DNA of 52,966 bases, from positions 1 through 52,966 of the forward strand of contig JACRMI010000114.1 in the NCBI GenBank assembly GCA_016215025.1, written 5' to 3'. Made by a program: the position numbers and the translations under genes. The notes beneath the pieces were generated by a model. That model was not told where the DNA came from, ran no database searches, and saw nothing but the letters and a program-made list of their open reading frames with translations. The stretch is from Chloroflexota bacterium (GTDB lineage: Bacteria > Chloroflexota > Anaerolineae > UBA4142). Of the stretch, positions 15,583 through 23,607 are shown piece by piece (positions within the stretch are counted from its first letter, which is position 1; each line of letters opens with the position of its first letter).

Positions 15583-17157
15583 TCAACGCAAGATGAGTGG
15601 TAGGTAGAGATATTTCAAGTCTAGCCATACGACGCGCAGAGGTGTCATGGGATGTCCCGCCAATTTGCTATACTGCAATCCATTCACATACGGTTTCTTC
15701 ATGACCGGCGTCATCGCACCATAATAGATCGGTGCCCAGGTTGCATCAGTAATAACCACTTGATAATCGGCTGCATGGAATGCGGCATTTCGAGTATTGA
15801 TATCGAGCGATGATTGACCGCTGTTGTAAAACGCATTAAAGGTTGCGCTATTATAGTGCAGTCGTGATGCGTACGTTCCGTTGGTTGCATAGGGCAACAG
15901 GTCATTTTCGGGGTCTGGGATGTCGGAATACCATCCACCTACTCGTATCTTGATACCAGGAGCGTTCACAGTCGTCGTGACAGTAACAAGCGCACCTTTC
16001 CCCGTCCCGCCGATGTTTGAAAGAGCGTTGACAATTCTCTGTCGCACCTGGGTGTTCGATCCATACAAGAGTATGGTCAGATTTGTCCCGGTCCCATTAT
16101 CGAGAATCCCATCGGTATTGGTGTCGGTCCATCCCGCTGCGGCCAGCAGACTAAGCGAGTTGGTGGGATTGTACGAAATGTTAATGTCGCTATTGTCGTA
16201 AGTTCCTTTCCCTGGTGAAATAACTCCGTGTGCCAATTCCAGCGTACCGTAGCTCGACACGGCCGGGTCAGCGACAATGCCGGCGCGATCGACGGCTTGC
16301 TGGAATGCTCGCCGCACATTCACGTCCGGAAATGCTGCATTGTCTATGCCAAAGCCATACATCAGCATGATCGATTCGGTGATTACGTTGGGGTCTGTCT
16401 TGACGCTATTCCATGTCGTTGTCGGGATTTGGCTCACCTCCAGGTTGTTGGCTTGGGAATCTGTCCATTGCGCATCGAGGGTCGGATAAAATTTGTACTG
16501 CACCCCGGCAAGGTACGGCGCGCCGCCAAAATAGCTTGCGTTCGCTTGCAAAACGATCTTGCCGCTTGCGCCCGTTGTCCAACTCACAAATTTGAAAGGT
16601 CCCGTGCCTACGGGCTGCGTACCGATGGTGCTCGCACTTTCGGATGGAATCACGAAAAAGATTGGCAATGTGGTGTAAGAGAGAAACGACGATTGTGTGT
16701 TGGTCAAGGTCACTCGAAAGACAAAATCCGATAGTGCGGTGAATGTGTAGACATTGCTGAAAATATCTGCATAGCCACCCCCTAATGAGCTGGCTCGGTT
16801 CCACGAATAAACAAAGTCTCCCGCTTTAACTTGCCGTCCATTGTGGAAATAGACATCACTGCGCAGCGTAAACGTAAAGATTCGAACGTCGGGCGATACT
16901 GACCACGATGAAGCAATGGCAGGTGCCAGATTCCCATTTAGATCGAATTGGGTCAATCCATCGAAGATTTGTTGGGCAATCGCTGCTTCAGTGCTAAAAG
17001 TCAGCAAGGCGGGGTCAAGTGTTCCTGGCTCTACGTTTGGAAATCGTAGAATGCCACCTGCGACCGGTCCAGTCGCAGACGCAGGATCAAGCATTAGCAC
17101 GAACGCAATAGCCGCCAAGCACAAAACTGTCGCGAGTACGAATCGAATGCGTTTCAT
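15583..17157 (-). CDS. Family 5 extracellular solute-binding protein with YLPLILR C-terminus
   Basis: This 524-residue secreted protein of the SBP_bac_5 family binds peptides or similar ligands for ABC uptake. A signal peptide is clear (MKRIRFVLATVLCLAAIAFVL, ending before ASA-TGP). There is no lipobox Cys at the cleavage site. The body shows GTLDPALLTFSTEAAIAQQI, LRSDVYFHNGRQVKAGDFV and VRRAFQQAVDR, all typical of the family. The protein ends in DLKYLYLPLILR, a short basic-ended tail that I recall from many secreted Chloroflexi proteins, so it may be a surface-sorting tag. A GGAGGAGG ribosome-binding site precedes the ATG. No permease or ATPase genes are adjacent, so it is an orphan. A terminator-like hairpin lies in its own leader. 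Confidence 0.88.
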   Translation of the reverse strand: MKRIRFVLATVLCLAAIAFVLMLDPASATGPVAGGILRFPNVEPGTLDPALLTFSTEAAIAQQIFDGLTQFDLNGNLAPAIASSWSVSPDVRIFTFTLRSDVYFHNGRQVKAGDFVYSWNRASSLGGGYADIFSNVYTFTALSDFVFRVTLTNTQSSFLSYTTLPIFFVIPSESASTIGTQPVGTGPFKFVSWTTGASGKIVLQANASYFGGAPYLAGVQYKFYPTLDAQWTDSQANNLEVSQIPTTTWNSVKTDPNVITESIMLMYGFGIDNAAFPDVNVRRAFQQAVDRAGIVADPAVSSYGTLELAHGVISPGKGTYDNSDINISYNPTNSLSLLAAAGWTDTNTDGILDNGTGTNLTILLYGSNTQVRQRIVNALSNIGGTGKGALVTVTTTVNAPGIKIRVGGWYSDIPDPENDLLPYATNGTYASRLHYNSATFNAFYNSGQSSLDINTRNAAFHAADYQVVITDATWAPIYYGAMTPVMKKPYVNGLQYSKLAGHPMTPLRVVWLDLKYLYLPLILR

Positions 17158-17184
17158 TTTTCAACCTCCTCCGTTGAAAAACAA

Positions 17185-17217
17185 ACGGCTCGCGGAGGCG
17201 TACCCTCCACGAGCCGT
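17185..17217 (-). promoter_or_regulatory. Terminator-like leader hairpin (possible attenuator)
   Basis: Read on the minus strand, ACGGCTCG-t-GGAGG pairs with CCTCC-g-CGAGCCGT around a 5-nt loop and is followed by TTTGTTTTT. The U tract ends about 10 bases before the GGAGGAGG ribosome-binding site of the solute-binding protein gene. It could be an attenuator, or the terminator of an unidentified upstream transcript. Confidence 0.55.
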
Positions 17218-17317
17218 GCATTGTTTTTGCTTCGCAAGTCATTGAAGCGTGAATAGTATAGCACGCTCAAAGTGCCAAGTCAATCATTTTTCAATAGACT
17301 CTCCCACTTGGATTGCA

Positions 17318-17354
17318 CAAAAAAACAGGCAGTCACTGATCGTGGCTGCCTGTT
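17318..17354 (-). terminator. Terminator of the liv operon
   Basis: On the minus strand, AACAGGCAGCCA pairs with TGACTGCCTGTT around a short loop and is followed by a run of Ts (complement of 17317-17325). It lies 15 bp past the stop of the small membrane protein gene. Confidence 0.8.
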
Positions 17355-17368
17355 GCGGGTCTGGCGCA

Positions 17369-17704
17369 TCAAGTCTTTGCGGCCAAGCTTTTCAACTGTT
17401 CCGCCGTCGCCCGCGTATTCTCTTCTAATGCCAGCATCACATCGACCAGTTCGGCAAAGGCATAGAGGAAAACAAAGTACAAAATGCCAAAGAAGATTGC
17501 GGCGAGCGCGGTTACTATTCCGCCCACGACGCCCGTCAAGCCAATACCCAGCATGTCGCTGCTGCGCGCCGCTGCGCCGCCACCGGCCAATAATCCCATC
17601 GCCAGAGTACCGCAGCCGCCGAGAATGGAAAGCACCAGCACAAGCCACGCGAGGACTTTCCAAATGATGGCAACGATTCGTAGGACGCGAAATTTTTGTT
17701 GCAT
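17369..17704 (-). CDS. Small two-helix membrane protein
   Basis: This 111-residue protein has two strongly hydrophobic segments. One is at about residues 15-45, ending in a glycine-rich stretch (GGCGTLAMGLLAGGG). The second is at about 55-85 and is Gly/Ala/Phe-rich. A C-terminal charged helix follows (VDVMLALEENTRATAEQL). The ATG is preceded by GGAGGAAAC. It lies 48 bp behind livF and before the operon terminator, so it is probably expressed with the transporter. I do not recognise the family. A membrane-associated accessory role is only a guess. Confidence 0.75.
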   Translation of the reverse strand: MQQKFRVLRIVAIIWKVLAWLVLVLSILGGCGTLAMGLLAGGGAAARSSDMLGIGLTGVVGGIVTALAAIFFGILYFVFLYAFAELVDVMLALEENTRATAEQLKSLAAKT

Positions 17705-17752
17705 AGTTTCCTCCTTGAAACCGGGGAAGGCAATTTGGAAAATTGCCCTACG

Positions 17753-18463
17753 TTACAATCCCAGGTACGCTTTGCGTACGCTTTCCATTTCGCGAATTTT
17801 TTTCGCCTCGCCTTCCGTTTCGACGCGCCCATTGTTGAGCACGTACGCATAATCGCTCACGGCGAGTGCCATTTGCACGTTTTGCTCGACCAGGAGCATC
17901 GTCAGTCCCTGGTTCTTTAACTTGACGAGAACCTCGAACAGGTTGATGACCAGGAGCGGTGAAAGACCGAGAGAGAGTTCGTCGAACATCAGCACTTTGG
18001 GTTTCGACATCAAGCCACGCGCGATAGCGACCATTTGTTGTTCACCGCCTGACAGCGTGCCAGCGATTTGGCTCTGGCGTTCTTTCAAGCGCGGCAACAA
18101 TGTGTACACCCATTCGAGCGTTTGTTTGAATTCAGCGCGTGCTGCCTTCGGCGTTGCACCCATTTCGAGATTTTCCAGCACTGACATATCGGTAAAGAGT
18201 TGGCGCGCCTCAGGTACGAGCACCAGGCCCATCTCCGCTTTTTCGTGCGGCGATAGTCGCGTGATGTCTTTCCCTTCGAACGTAACACTGCCTTTCCACG
18301 GCTTGATCAGCCCGGTGACCGATCGCAGGAGTGTCGTCTTGCCGCTGCCGTTCGAGCCAACGAGTGAGGTCAGTTTGCTTTGCTGTAAATTGACGGAAAG
18401 ACCCCAGAGGATTTGCACTTCGCCATAACCCGATTCGAGGGTCTGAATCTGGAGGATGCTCAT
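17753..18463 (-). CDS. livF: Branched-chain amino acid ABC transporter ATPase LivF
   Basis: This 236-residue cytoplasmic ATPase is one of the two nucleotide-binding subunits of the Liv importer. Walker A is GSNGSGKTT near residues 37-45, the ABC signature is LSGGEQQM near 138-145, and Walker B is VLMFDE near 158-163, followed by LSLGLSP. VEQNVQMAL contains a Gln-preceded switch region typical of LivF. The start overlaps the stop of livG in an ATGA arrangement at 18460-18463, so translation is coupled. The length matches the family. Confidence 0.95.
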   Translation of the reverse strand: MSILQIQTLESGYGEVQILWGLSVNLQQSKLTSLVGSNGSGKTTLLRSVTGLIKPWKGSVTFEGKDITRLSPHEKAEMGLVLVPEARQLFTDMSVLENLEMGATPKAARAEFKQTLEWVYTLLPRLKERQSQIAGTLSGGEQQMVAIARGLMSKPKVLMFDELSLGLSPLLVINLFEVLVKLKNQGLTMLLVEQNVQMALAVSDYAYVLNNGRVETEGEAKKIREMESVRKAYLGL

Positions 18464-19227
18464 GCTGACCCCTCCAAGAACCGTTTTGCCACTTCCGGAT
18501 CGCCCAAATACGCCTCGATGACTTTCGGATGGTTCGAGACGTGTTGAGGAGTTCCTTCCGCGATTTGCGCACCATAGTCCAGCACAAACACGCGGTCCGA
18601 TAAATTCATCACGGCGTGCATCAAGTGTTCGATCATGATGATGGTTACGCCTTCCTTGCGGATATTGCGAACAACACCCAGCATGTCTGCGACTTCTTGC
18701 GGATTCAATCCCGCCAACACTTCGTCGAGCAAGATCATCACGGGGCGTCCAGCCAATGCGCGGGCCATTTCCAAGCGTTTCTTTTGCGCGATATTGAGTT
18801 TGCTGGCGAGCATATCGCTGCGCGCATTGAGACCGACCAAGCCGATCACTTCGTCCGCGACCTTTTCTGCTTTTTCCAGCGGCAAGTTCTCACGACCAAA
18901 GCACGCGCCCACCGTGACATTTTCTCGCACGGTCAGTTCGGCTAACGGTCGCACAACTTGGTATGTGCGAGCAAGCCCCCGCTTGCACAATTCATAGGGC
19001 TGCGAGCCCGTTACATCTTCGCCGCGAAACTTGACGCGACCCTGGGTTGGGGGATAGACGCCGTTGATGACGTTGAACAACGTCGTCTTACCCGCGCCAT
19101 TCGGTCCGATAATGCCAAAGATTTCACCTTCGTTCACCGAAAGATTAACCTTATCGAGTGCAAGCAGACCGCCAAACCGCTTACTGACATTTTCGACTTC
19201 GAGGATCATTGATTTGCCTGTACTCAT
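18460..19227 (-). CDS. livG: Branched-chain amino acid ABC transporter ATPase LivG
   Basis: This 255-residue ATPase is the partner of LivF. Walker A is IGPNGAGKTT near residues 36-45 and Walker B is MILLDEV near 165-171. The start MSTGKS at 19227 is chosen because it overlaps the livM stop as ATGA; an in-frame ATG at 19269 would overlap livM by 46 bases. The signature region reads LNIAQKKRLEMARAL instead of the canonical LSYGQQRRLE. Similar degenerate forms (LTLAxRKRLE) occur in one branch of the family. IIMIEHLMHAVM contains the expected switch His. Confidence 0.94.
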   Translation of the reverse strand: MSTGKSMILEVENVSKRFGGLLALDKVNLSVNEGEIFGIIGPNGAGKTTLFNVINGVYPPTQGRVKFRGEDVTGSQPYELCKRGLARTYQVVRPLAELTVRENVTVGACFGRENLPLEKAEKVADEVIGLVGLNARSDMLASKLNIAQKKRLEMARALAGRPVMILLDEVLAGLNPQEVADMLGVVRNIRKEGVTIIMIEHLMHAVMNLSDRVFVLDYGAQIAEGTPQHVSNHPKVIEAYLGDPEVAKRFLEGSA

Positions 19228-20192
19228 TCCAGATACCTCCGCAGCGTCGGCACGCGTTGCCGCACCCAACCAATGACGCCCGCAGTTACAAAGAGCACGA
19301 TCAACAGGAGCATCACGCCCGCGATGACCAGATGGGCATTGCTGAGTGTGGGATTCGTAATCAAAAAGCCGCGCAACCGTTCGTACACCACTGCGCCGAC
19401 GATGGGTCCGGTAACGGTGCCATAGCCGCCCAACATCACCATGACCAGCGCTTCAATCGAGCGATATAGATCGAATGCCGGATGTGGCTCGATGAGTCCG
19501 TTCTTGAAGAAAAAGATCGCGCCCGCCACGGCTGGAAAGAACGCGGAGATGGTATAGGTGAGGACTTTGAGACGCGCGGGGTCGATGCCCAGAACCATCG
19601 AGGCGTCTTGATCTTCGCGAATTGCCATCAGCCCTAACCCGAACTTGCTCTTTTTGATGATGAAACTTGTGGCAATTGTCGCCAGAGTTAGAACAGCCAT
19701 TGCGTAATAGGCAAGTTGACCGGCATTCTTCGCGCCACCGTAGGCATCGTACACCGAGAAATTAAAGAACATGCCCACCGCGCCGCCAAAGAGATCAAAG
19801 TTGGTAAAGAAGGTCCGGAACGCTTCGTTGATGCCGATGGTCGCCAACGCAAAGTATGCACCGCGCAATCGCAGAACCGGAATGCCGATGAGGAACGCGA
19901 TGAGACTTGCGCCTACGCCGCCAATGAGCGCGGCGATCATAAACTGGACTTGAAATTCCTTCATCAGGAAAAAGGCGAGATAGCCGCCCAACCCGAAGAA
20001 GACGATATGACCGAAACTGACATAGCCGGTGTAGCCCATAATGATGTTGATGCTCGACGCCAGGATCACTAGCATCAGCATCAGAAACATATCTTCGCGT
20101 AAGGACACCGAATTAGTAATTATCGGGAGGAGAGATGTGCCTCCCACCACAACCAGGATGATCCAGATGAATGGACTTGATAGTGTTTTCAT
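19224..20192 (-). CDS. livM: Branched-chain amino acid ABC transporter permease LivM
   Basis: This 322-residue integral membrane protein has about eight to ten hydrophobic helices and forms the import channel with LivH. Typical segments are NIIMGYTGYVSFGHIVFFGLG near residues 48-68, RGAYFALATIGINEAF near 110-125, and GLMAIREDQDAS near 190-202. The last contains the cytoplasmic coupling loop (EAA-like) contacting the ATPases. It starts at ATG 20192, 22 bp after the livH stop, and its own stop overlaps the livG start. Confidence 0.95.
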   Translation of the reverse strand: MKTLSSPFIWIILVVVGGTSLLPIITNSVSLREDMFLMLMLVILASSINIIMGYTGYVSFGHIVFFGLGGYLAFFLMKEFQVQFMIAALIGGVGASLIAFLIGIPVLRLRGAYFALATIGINEAFRTFFTNFDLFGGAVGMFFNFSVYDAYGGAKNAGQLAYYAMAVLTLATIATSFIIKKSKFGLGLMAIREDQDASMVLGIDPARLKVLTYTISAFFPAVAGAIFFFKNGLIEPHPAFDLYRSIEALVMVMLGGYGTVTGPIVGAVVYERLRGFLITNPTLSNAHLVIAGVMLLLIVLFVTAGVIGWVRQRVPTLRRYLE

Positions 20193-20214
20193 AGCTTCTG
20201 ACCTCGATCATCCA

Positions 20215-21072
20215 TCATCGTGCCCCGAACAAGCCGGTCGGGCGGAAGAGCAGGATCAACACAAACACGACGAATTCAAACACAGGCACCCAGGAGACCG
20301 GAATGAAAATGGTGGTGATACTTTCCAGCAAACCGATAATGATGCCGCCGAACAAGGCACCGGTTGGATTACCCAAGCCGCCCAGAACGACGATGACGAA
20401 ACTCTTGACTTCCAGTCCACCCCCCGAGAGAACGGTGAAGGAGAAGAGCGTCGCCAGCAAACCGCCGGAGATCATCGCCAACAACGTGCCAATGCCGAAA
20501 CTGAGCGCGAGCATCCAAGATGAATTGATGCCCATCAACTCCGCTGCACCGCGATTATTGGCGACGGCGCGGATGGACTTGCCGGTACGCGTGCGGTAGA
20601 GAAAAGAATACAAGGCAATCGTCACTGCAATGGCAACGAGCACGGCGACGACGCGAGTTCCCAAGACCGTGATCGCGCCGGTGCGGAACGAGGGGAGTTC
20701 GAGATCTAGTCCGCGTGGACTGGTTGAAAAAACGATGGTCAGTGCGCCAATCAACATCATGTTGACTGAAAAGGTCGCCAACAAGGTCGTCAATTCGGGA
20801 GCGTTGATGACGCGGTGGACGGCGATAAAGTACACGATGACCCCCGTCAAAAGACCAAGCGGAATGACGATGGCCAAGGCCAGGTAAGGATTGATGCCGA
20901 GTTGGCTCATCACGAGGATTGCGAACATCCCCATGACGATGAACGGCCCGTGTCCAAGATTGATGACTTTCATGACGCCAAAGATGAGCGTCAACCCCAT
21001 CGCCATCAGCCCGAAGACAAAGCCCAGCATCAGTCCGTCAATCGAAGAAGCGATCAAGGCTTCGATATTCAT
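20215..21072 (-). CDS. livH: Branched-chain amino acid ABC transporter permease LivH
   Basis: This 285-residue membrane permease has about eight hydrophobic helices. The N terminus (SIDGLMLGFVFGLMAMGLTLIFG) and VINLGHGPFIVMGMF are hallmark LivH segments; RTRTGKSIRAVANNRGAAELMG is the coupling loop. AGGTGT lies upstream of ATG 21072. A 12-bp hairpin made of 8-bp repeats separates it from livK, which probably lowers permease expression relative to the binding protein. Confidence 0.95.
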   Translation of the reverse strand: MNIEALIASSIDGLMLGFVFGLMAMGLTLIFGVMKVINLGHGPFIVMGMFAILVMSQLGINPYLALAIVIPLGLLTGVIVYFIAVHRVINAPELTTLLATFSVNMMLIGALTIVFSTSPRGLDLELPSFRTGAITVLGTRVVAVLVAIAVTIALYSFLYRTRTGKSIRAVANNRGAAELMGINSSWMLALSFGIGTLLAMISGGLLATLFSFTVLSGGGLEVKSFVIVVLGGLGNPTGALFGGIIIGLLESITTIFIPVSWVPVFEFVVFVLILLFRPTGLFGAR

Positions 21073-21092
21073 TTACACCTCATTGTGAAGGA

Positions 21093-21144
21093 CTAGTCGC
21101 ATAGTCGTCTAGTCGGATAGTCGCTAACCAGACGACTATCCGAC
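21093..21144 (-). repeat. 8-bp tandem repeats forming a 12-bp intercistronic hairpin
   Basis: Four units of an 8-bp repeat (ctagtcgc, atagtcgt, ctagtcgg, atagtcgc) occupy 21093-21124. The arm GTCGGATAGTCG (21112-21123) pairs perfectly with CGACTATCCGAC (21133-21144). It lies between the livK stop and the livH start, a typical place for a structure that protects the binding-protein mRNA and limits read-through. Confidence 0.75.
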
Positions 21145-21165
21145 TTGGACGATCCGACTCTTTGA

Positions 21166-22527
21166 CTATTTGCGCAAAACGGCGTCTGCCGATTTGGCTT
21201 CGAGCGGCCACACGATCTGGGTCACAAGTTTGCCAGAAGCATCTTTCTGCCACTGCATGTAAACCATTCCGTGCGCTTCTTGTTTGCCATGCGTCTTGGC
21301 ATCGGTGCTGAACTTGACGACACCGTAAAAGGTCATCAAGTTCATCTTGTCCAACGCCGCAACGATCTTGGCGGGTTCGACACTGTCTGCATCTTCAATC
21401 GCTTTTTGCAGAACCAAGCCTTGGGCATAGCCGCCGGCGGAGTGGTAGGACGGCGACTCTTTGTACTTGGCAATGTACGCATCGGTGAATGCCTTGTTGC
21501 TGAGACCATAGTACGGTAGATTCGCCAACTTTGCGGAATCTGCGCTATAGGTCACCTGGGGTTCCCACTGGCTGGGGCCAATGATGCCGACTGCCGCATC
21601 GCCAATGTCCTTAAAAGTCGGTTCGGGCGGAGCGACGAGCAGTGTCACGAACTGAACCGGCAATTTTTTCTCAAAGATTTGCTTGGCGAATGTTGTGCCG
21701 TCTGCAAAGTGACCGCCACCCAAGATTGCATCGGGATTAGTCGCGGTGATCTTATTGATGAACGGCGCAAAGTCAGTCGTGCCGGAATCGTAGCCCTCAA
21801 AGAGGACGACTTCGAATCCCTGGCTCTTGGCATACGGCTGGAGTGCGTTGGCAACCGAGGTGGAGAAGGAATCCTTCTCGTAAATGATGGCGATTTTCTT
21901 TGCCGTGGGAACGAACTTTTTCAGCGCATCCGCCGCGCCGGTCAAGTAACGGCTTGCGGGGGTGTATAGCTGGAACGTCTTCTTAAAGCCCTGTTCCATC
22001 GTGAGGTCATCCGCCGCGCCGGCCGTGATCATCACTTTGTCGTTCTGTTCGGAAACGACGGCGGCGGCTTTGACTAAGGTGCTGCTGTAGGGGCTGAGCA
22101 GGAAATCAGCTTTGTCTTCATTAATTAGTTTGGTGTAGAGCGTTTGTACTCGATCGGTCTTGCTTTCATCGTCGTAGAATTTCATTTCCGGCATGTAGGC
22201 CGTGCCGTCTTTCAATTTGATGCCGCCCTTGGCTTTGACATCGTCCAGCCAAAGTTGCAGACCTTCGATCTGCTTTTTGGAAGCGACTTGCTGTGCACCG
22301 GTCTGTGACGCGGTAAAGCCAATCAAGATTCGCTTGGCTGCCATTGGTGCGGCGGAGGATGATGAAACCGCTGAGGATGAAGCAACCGATGAGGCAGAAC
22401 TGCTGGACGCTTTCGGCACGGCGGTGGGTGGCGCAGCTGTGGGAGCTGGGGTGGGTGCGGGAGCACATGCGGCGAGGACCAGCAAGAAAATCAAGCCGAT
22501 CCAAATTACGCGGAACATTTTTGACAT
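21166..22527 (-). CDS. livK: Liv-type substrate-binding lipoprotein
   Basis: This protein of about 453 residues is the extracellular binding component of the Liv importer (periplasmic binding protein family 6). The ATG at 22527 (MSKMFRVIWIG) is chosen because AAGGAGAAGAGA precedes it and a lipoprotein signal peptide follows, with lipobox LAAC near residue 20. A Pro/Ala/Thr stretch and then a serine-rich linker (about 21-65) tether the domain to the membrane. The binding domain starts at RILIGFTASQTGAQQVASK. The amino acid specificity cannot be told from sequence; family members also take amides or aromatic compounds. Confidence 0.92.
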   Translation of the reverse strand: MSKMFRVIWIGLIFLLVLAACAPAPTPAPTAAPPTAVPKASSSSASSVASSSAVSSSSAAPMAAKRILIGFTASQTGAQQVASKKQIEGLQLWLDDVKAKGGIKLKDGTAYMPEMKFYDDESKTDRVQTLYTKLINEDKADFLLSPYSSTLVKAAAVVSEQNDKVMITAGAADDLTMEQGFKKTFQLYTPASRYLTGAADALKKFVPTAKKIAIIYEKDSFSTSVANALQPYAKSQGFEVVLFEGYDSGTTDFAPFINKITATNPDAILGGGHFADGTTFAKQIFEKKLPVQFVTLLVAPPEPTFKDIGDAAVGIIGPSQWEPQVTYSADSAKLANLPYYGLSNKAFTDAYIAKYKESPSYHSAGGYAQGLVLQKAIEDADSVEPAKIVAALDKMNLMTFYGVVKFSTDAKTHGKQEAHGMVYMQWQKDASGKLVTQIVWPLEAKSADAVLRK

Positions 22528-22694
22528 TCTCTTCTTCTCCTTTTCCTTCTGATTCGCGTCTTCGCGAAAAATCACACCATTGAATCTCGAAAGAGGGGCG
22601 GCAAGCCCATCACATAGCCGTCATCACCCCTTTACTTTGGGATTGAAGATCATTAAACGGGAGAAAATCAAATGCTGGGGAGTATTTTTACTCG

Positions 22695-22723
22695 ATTATA
22701 TCTTTTAGAGTGAAATAAATCAA
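22695..22723 (-). promoter_or_regulatory. Sigma70-type promoter of the liv operon
   Basis: Read on the minus strand, TTGATT (22723-22718), a 17-nt spacer and a perfect TATAAT (22700-22695) are present. Transcription would start near 22688 and give a leader of about 160 nt before livK. The MITE with its target duplication begins 4 bp upstream of the -35 box. Confidence 0.65.
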
Positions 22724-22734
22724 TACGGATACTG

Positions 22735-22856
22735 CTGGTGATTACCCATAACTGTCATTTCGAGCGAAGCGAGAAATCTCCCTCCATGAAAGCAAGATTT
22801 CTCGTCGCAAAAAACGCGCCTCGAAATGACATAACTGGCTTTTAGGTAATCACCAG
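22735..22856. mobile_element. 122-bp MITE with 8-bp target-site duplication
   Basis: The terminal inverted repeats are perfect 12-mers, CTGGTGATTACC (22735-22746) and GGTAATCACCAG (22845-22856). The flanking octamer GGATACTG is repeated exactly at 22727-22734 and 22857-22864. Subterminal segments TCATTTCGAG/CTCGAAATGA and AGAAATC/GATTTCT are also complementary, so the element can fold on itself. It has no coding capacity. The 8-bp duplication fits several transposase families, and the source is not visible here. Confidence 0.92.
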
Positions 22857-22923
22857 GGATACTGGAGATGAGTATAACACAAATCGTTGTCGCGTCTATC
22901 ATACGAAAGACGTAATTTCGGGG

Positions 22924-23607
22924 CTAGAATTTTCCATCGGTCAGCAACCCAAGTCGGCGGGCGTCTGCGACTGCCTCGGTGCGGTTGCTCGCGCCCAACT
23001 TTTCCAGGATATTGCTCACGTGAACTTTGACGGTGGGGACGCTGACGACCAAAGTGTCCGCGATCGACTGATTGCTCATGCCCTGTGCGAGTAAGGAGAG
23101 CACGTCGCGTTCGCGTGGAGTGAGCAGTGACGGTGGTTCTTCGGAGGGTTCCGCCGGCGGCGTGTTTTCAGTGCGTCCAATCATACTGCGAAATTTGGTC
23201 AGCACGGTTGCTGCCACCATGCTGCCAAGAACCGCCTCGCCGCGCGAAACCGCTCGGATCGATTGGAGTAATTGCTCCGGCGTGGCGTCTTTCAGGAGAT
23301 AACCGTGCGCTCCGGCGTTGATCCCGGCGAGAACGTGGTCTTCATTGGCGAACGTGGTGAGAATCAATACGCGCACATTCGGGCGCTCGCGCCGAATGTG
23401 TTGGATGGCTTGCGTGCCATCGAGGTTTGGCATCTGCAAATCCATCAAGACGACATCTGGATTACGCTCCAGCGTCAAGCGCACAGCTTCCACCCCATCG
23501 CCCGCCTGACCGACGACGGTCATATCGTCTTCCAGATCGACGATGGTCGCTAGACCTTCGCGAACGACATGATGATCGTCAGCTAGCAACACGGTGATAG
23601 GGGGCAT
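22924..23607 (-). CDS. NarL/FixJ-type response regulator
   Basis: This 227-residue DNA-binding regulator has an N-terminal receiver domain with ADD near residue 10, the phosphoacceptor Asp in VVLMDLQMP near residue 55, a conserved Thr in ILTTF and Lys in YLLKDA. A linker rich in Pro/Glu (about 145-160) leads to a LuxR-type helix-turn-helix (LTPRERDVLSLLAQG to VKVHVSNILEKL). The ATG at 23607 is chosen so that ITVLLADDH begins the receiver; the frame is open further upstream. It overlaps the kinase gene by 29 bp. The probable target is the liv operon, whose promoter lies about 220 bp downstream in the same direction. Confidence 0.92.
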   Translation of the reverse strand: MPPITVLLADDHHVVREGLATIVDLEDDMTVVGQAGDGVEAVRLTLERNPDVVLMDLQMPNLDGTQAIQHIRRERPNVRVLILTTFANEDHVLAGINAGAHGYLLKDATPEQLLQSIRAVSRGEAVLGSMVAATVLTKFRSMIGRTENTPPAEPSEEPPSLLTPRERDVLSLLAQGMSNQSIADTLVVSVPTVKVHVSNILEKLGASNRTEAVADARRLGLLTDGKF

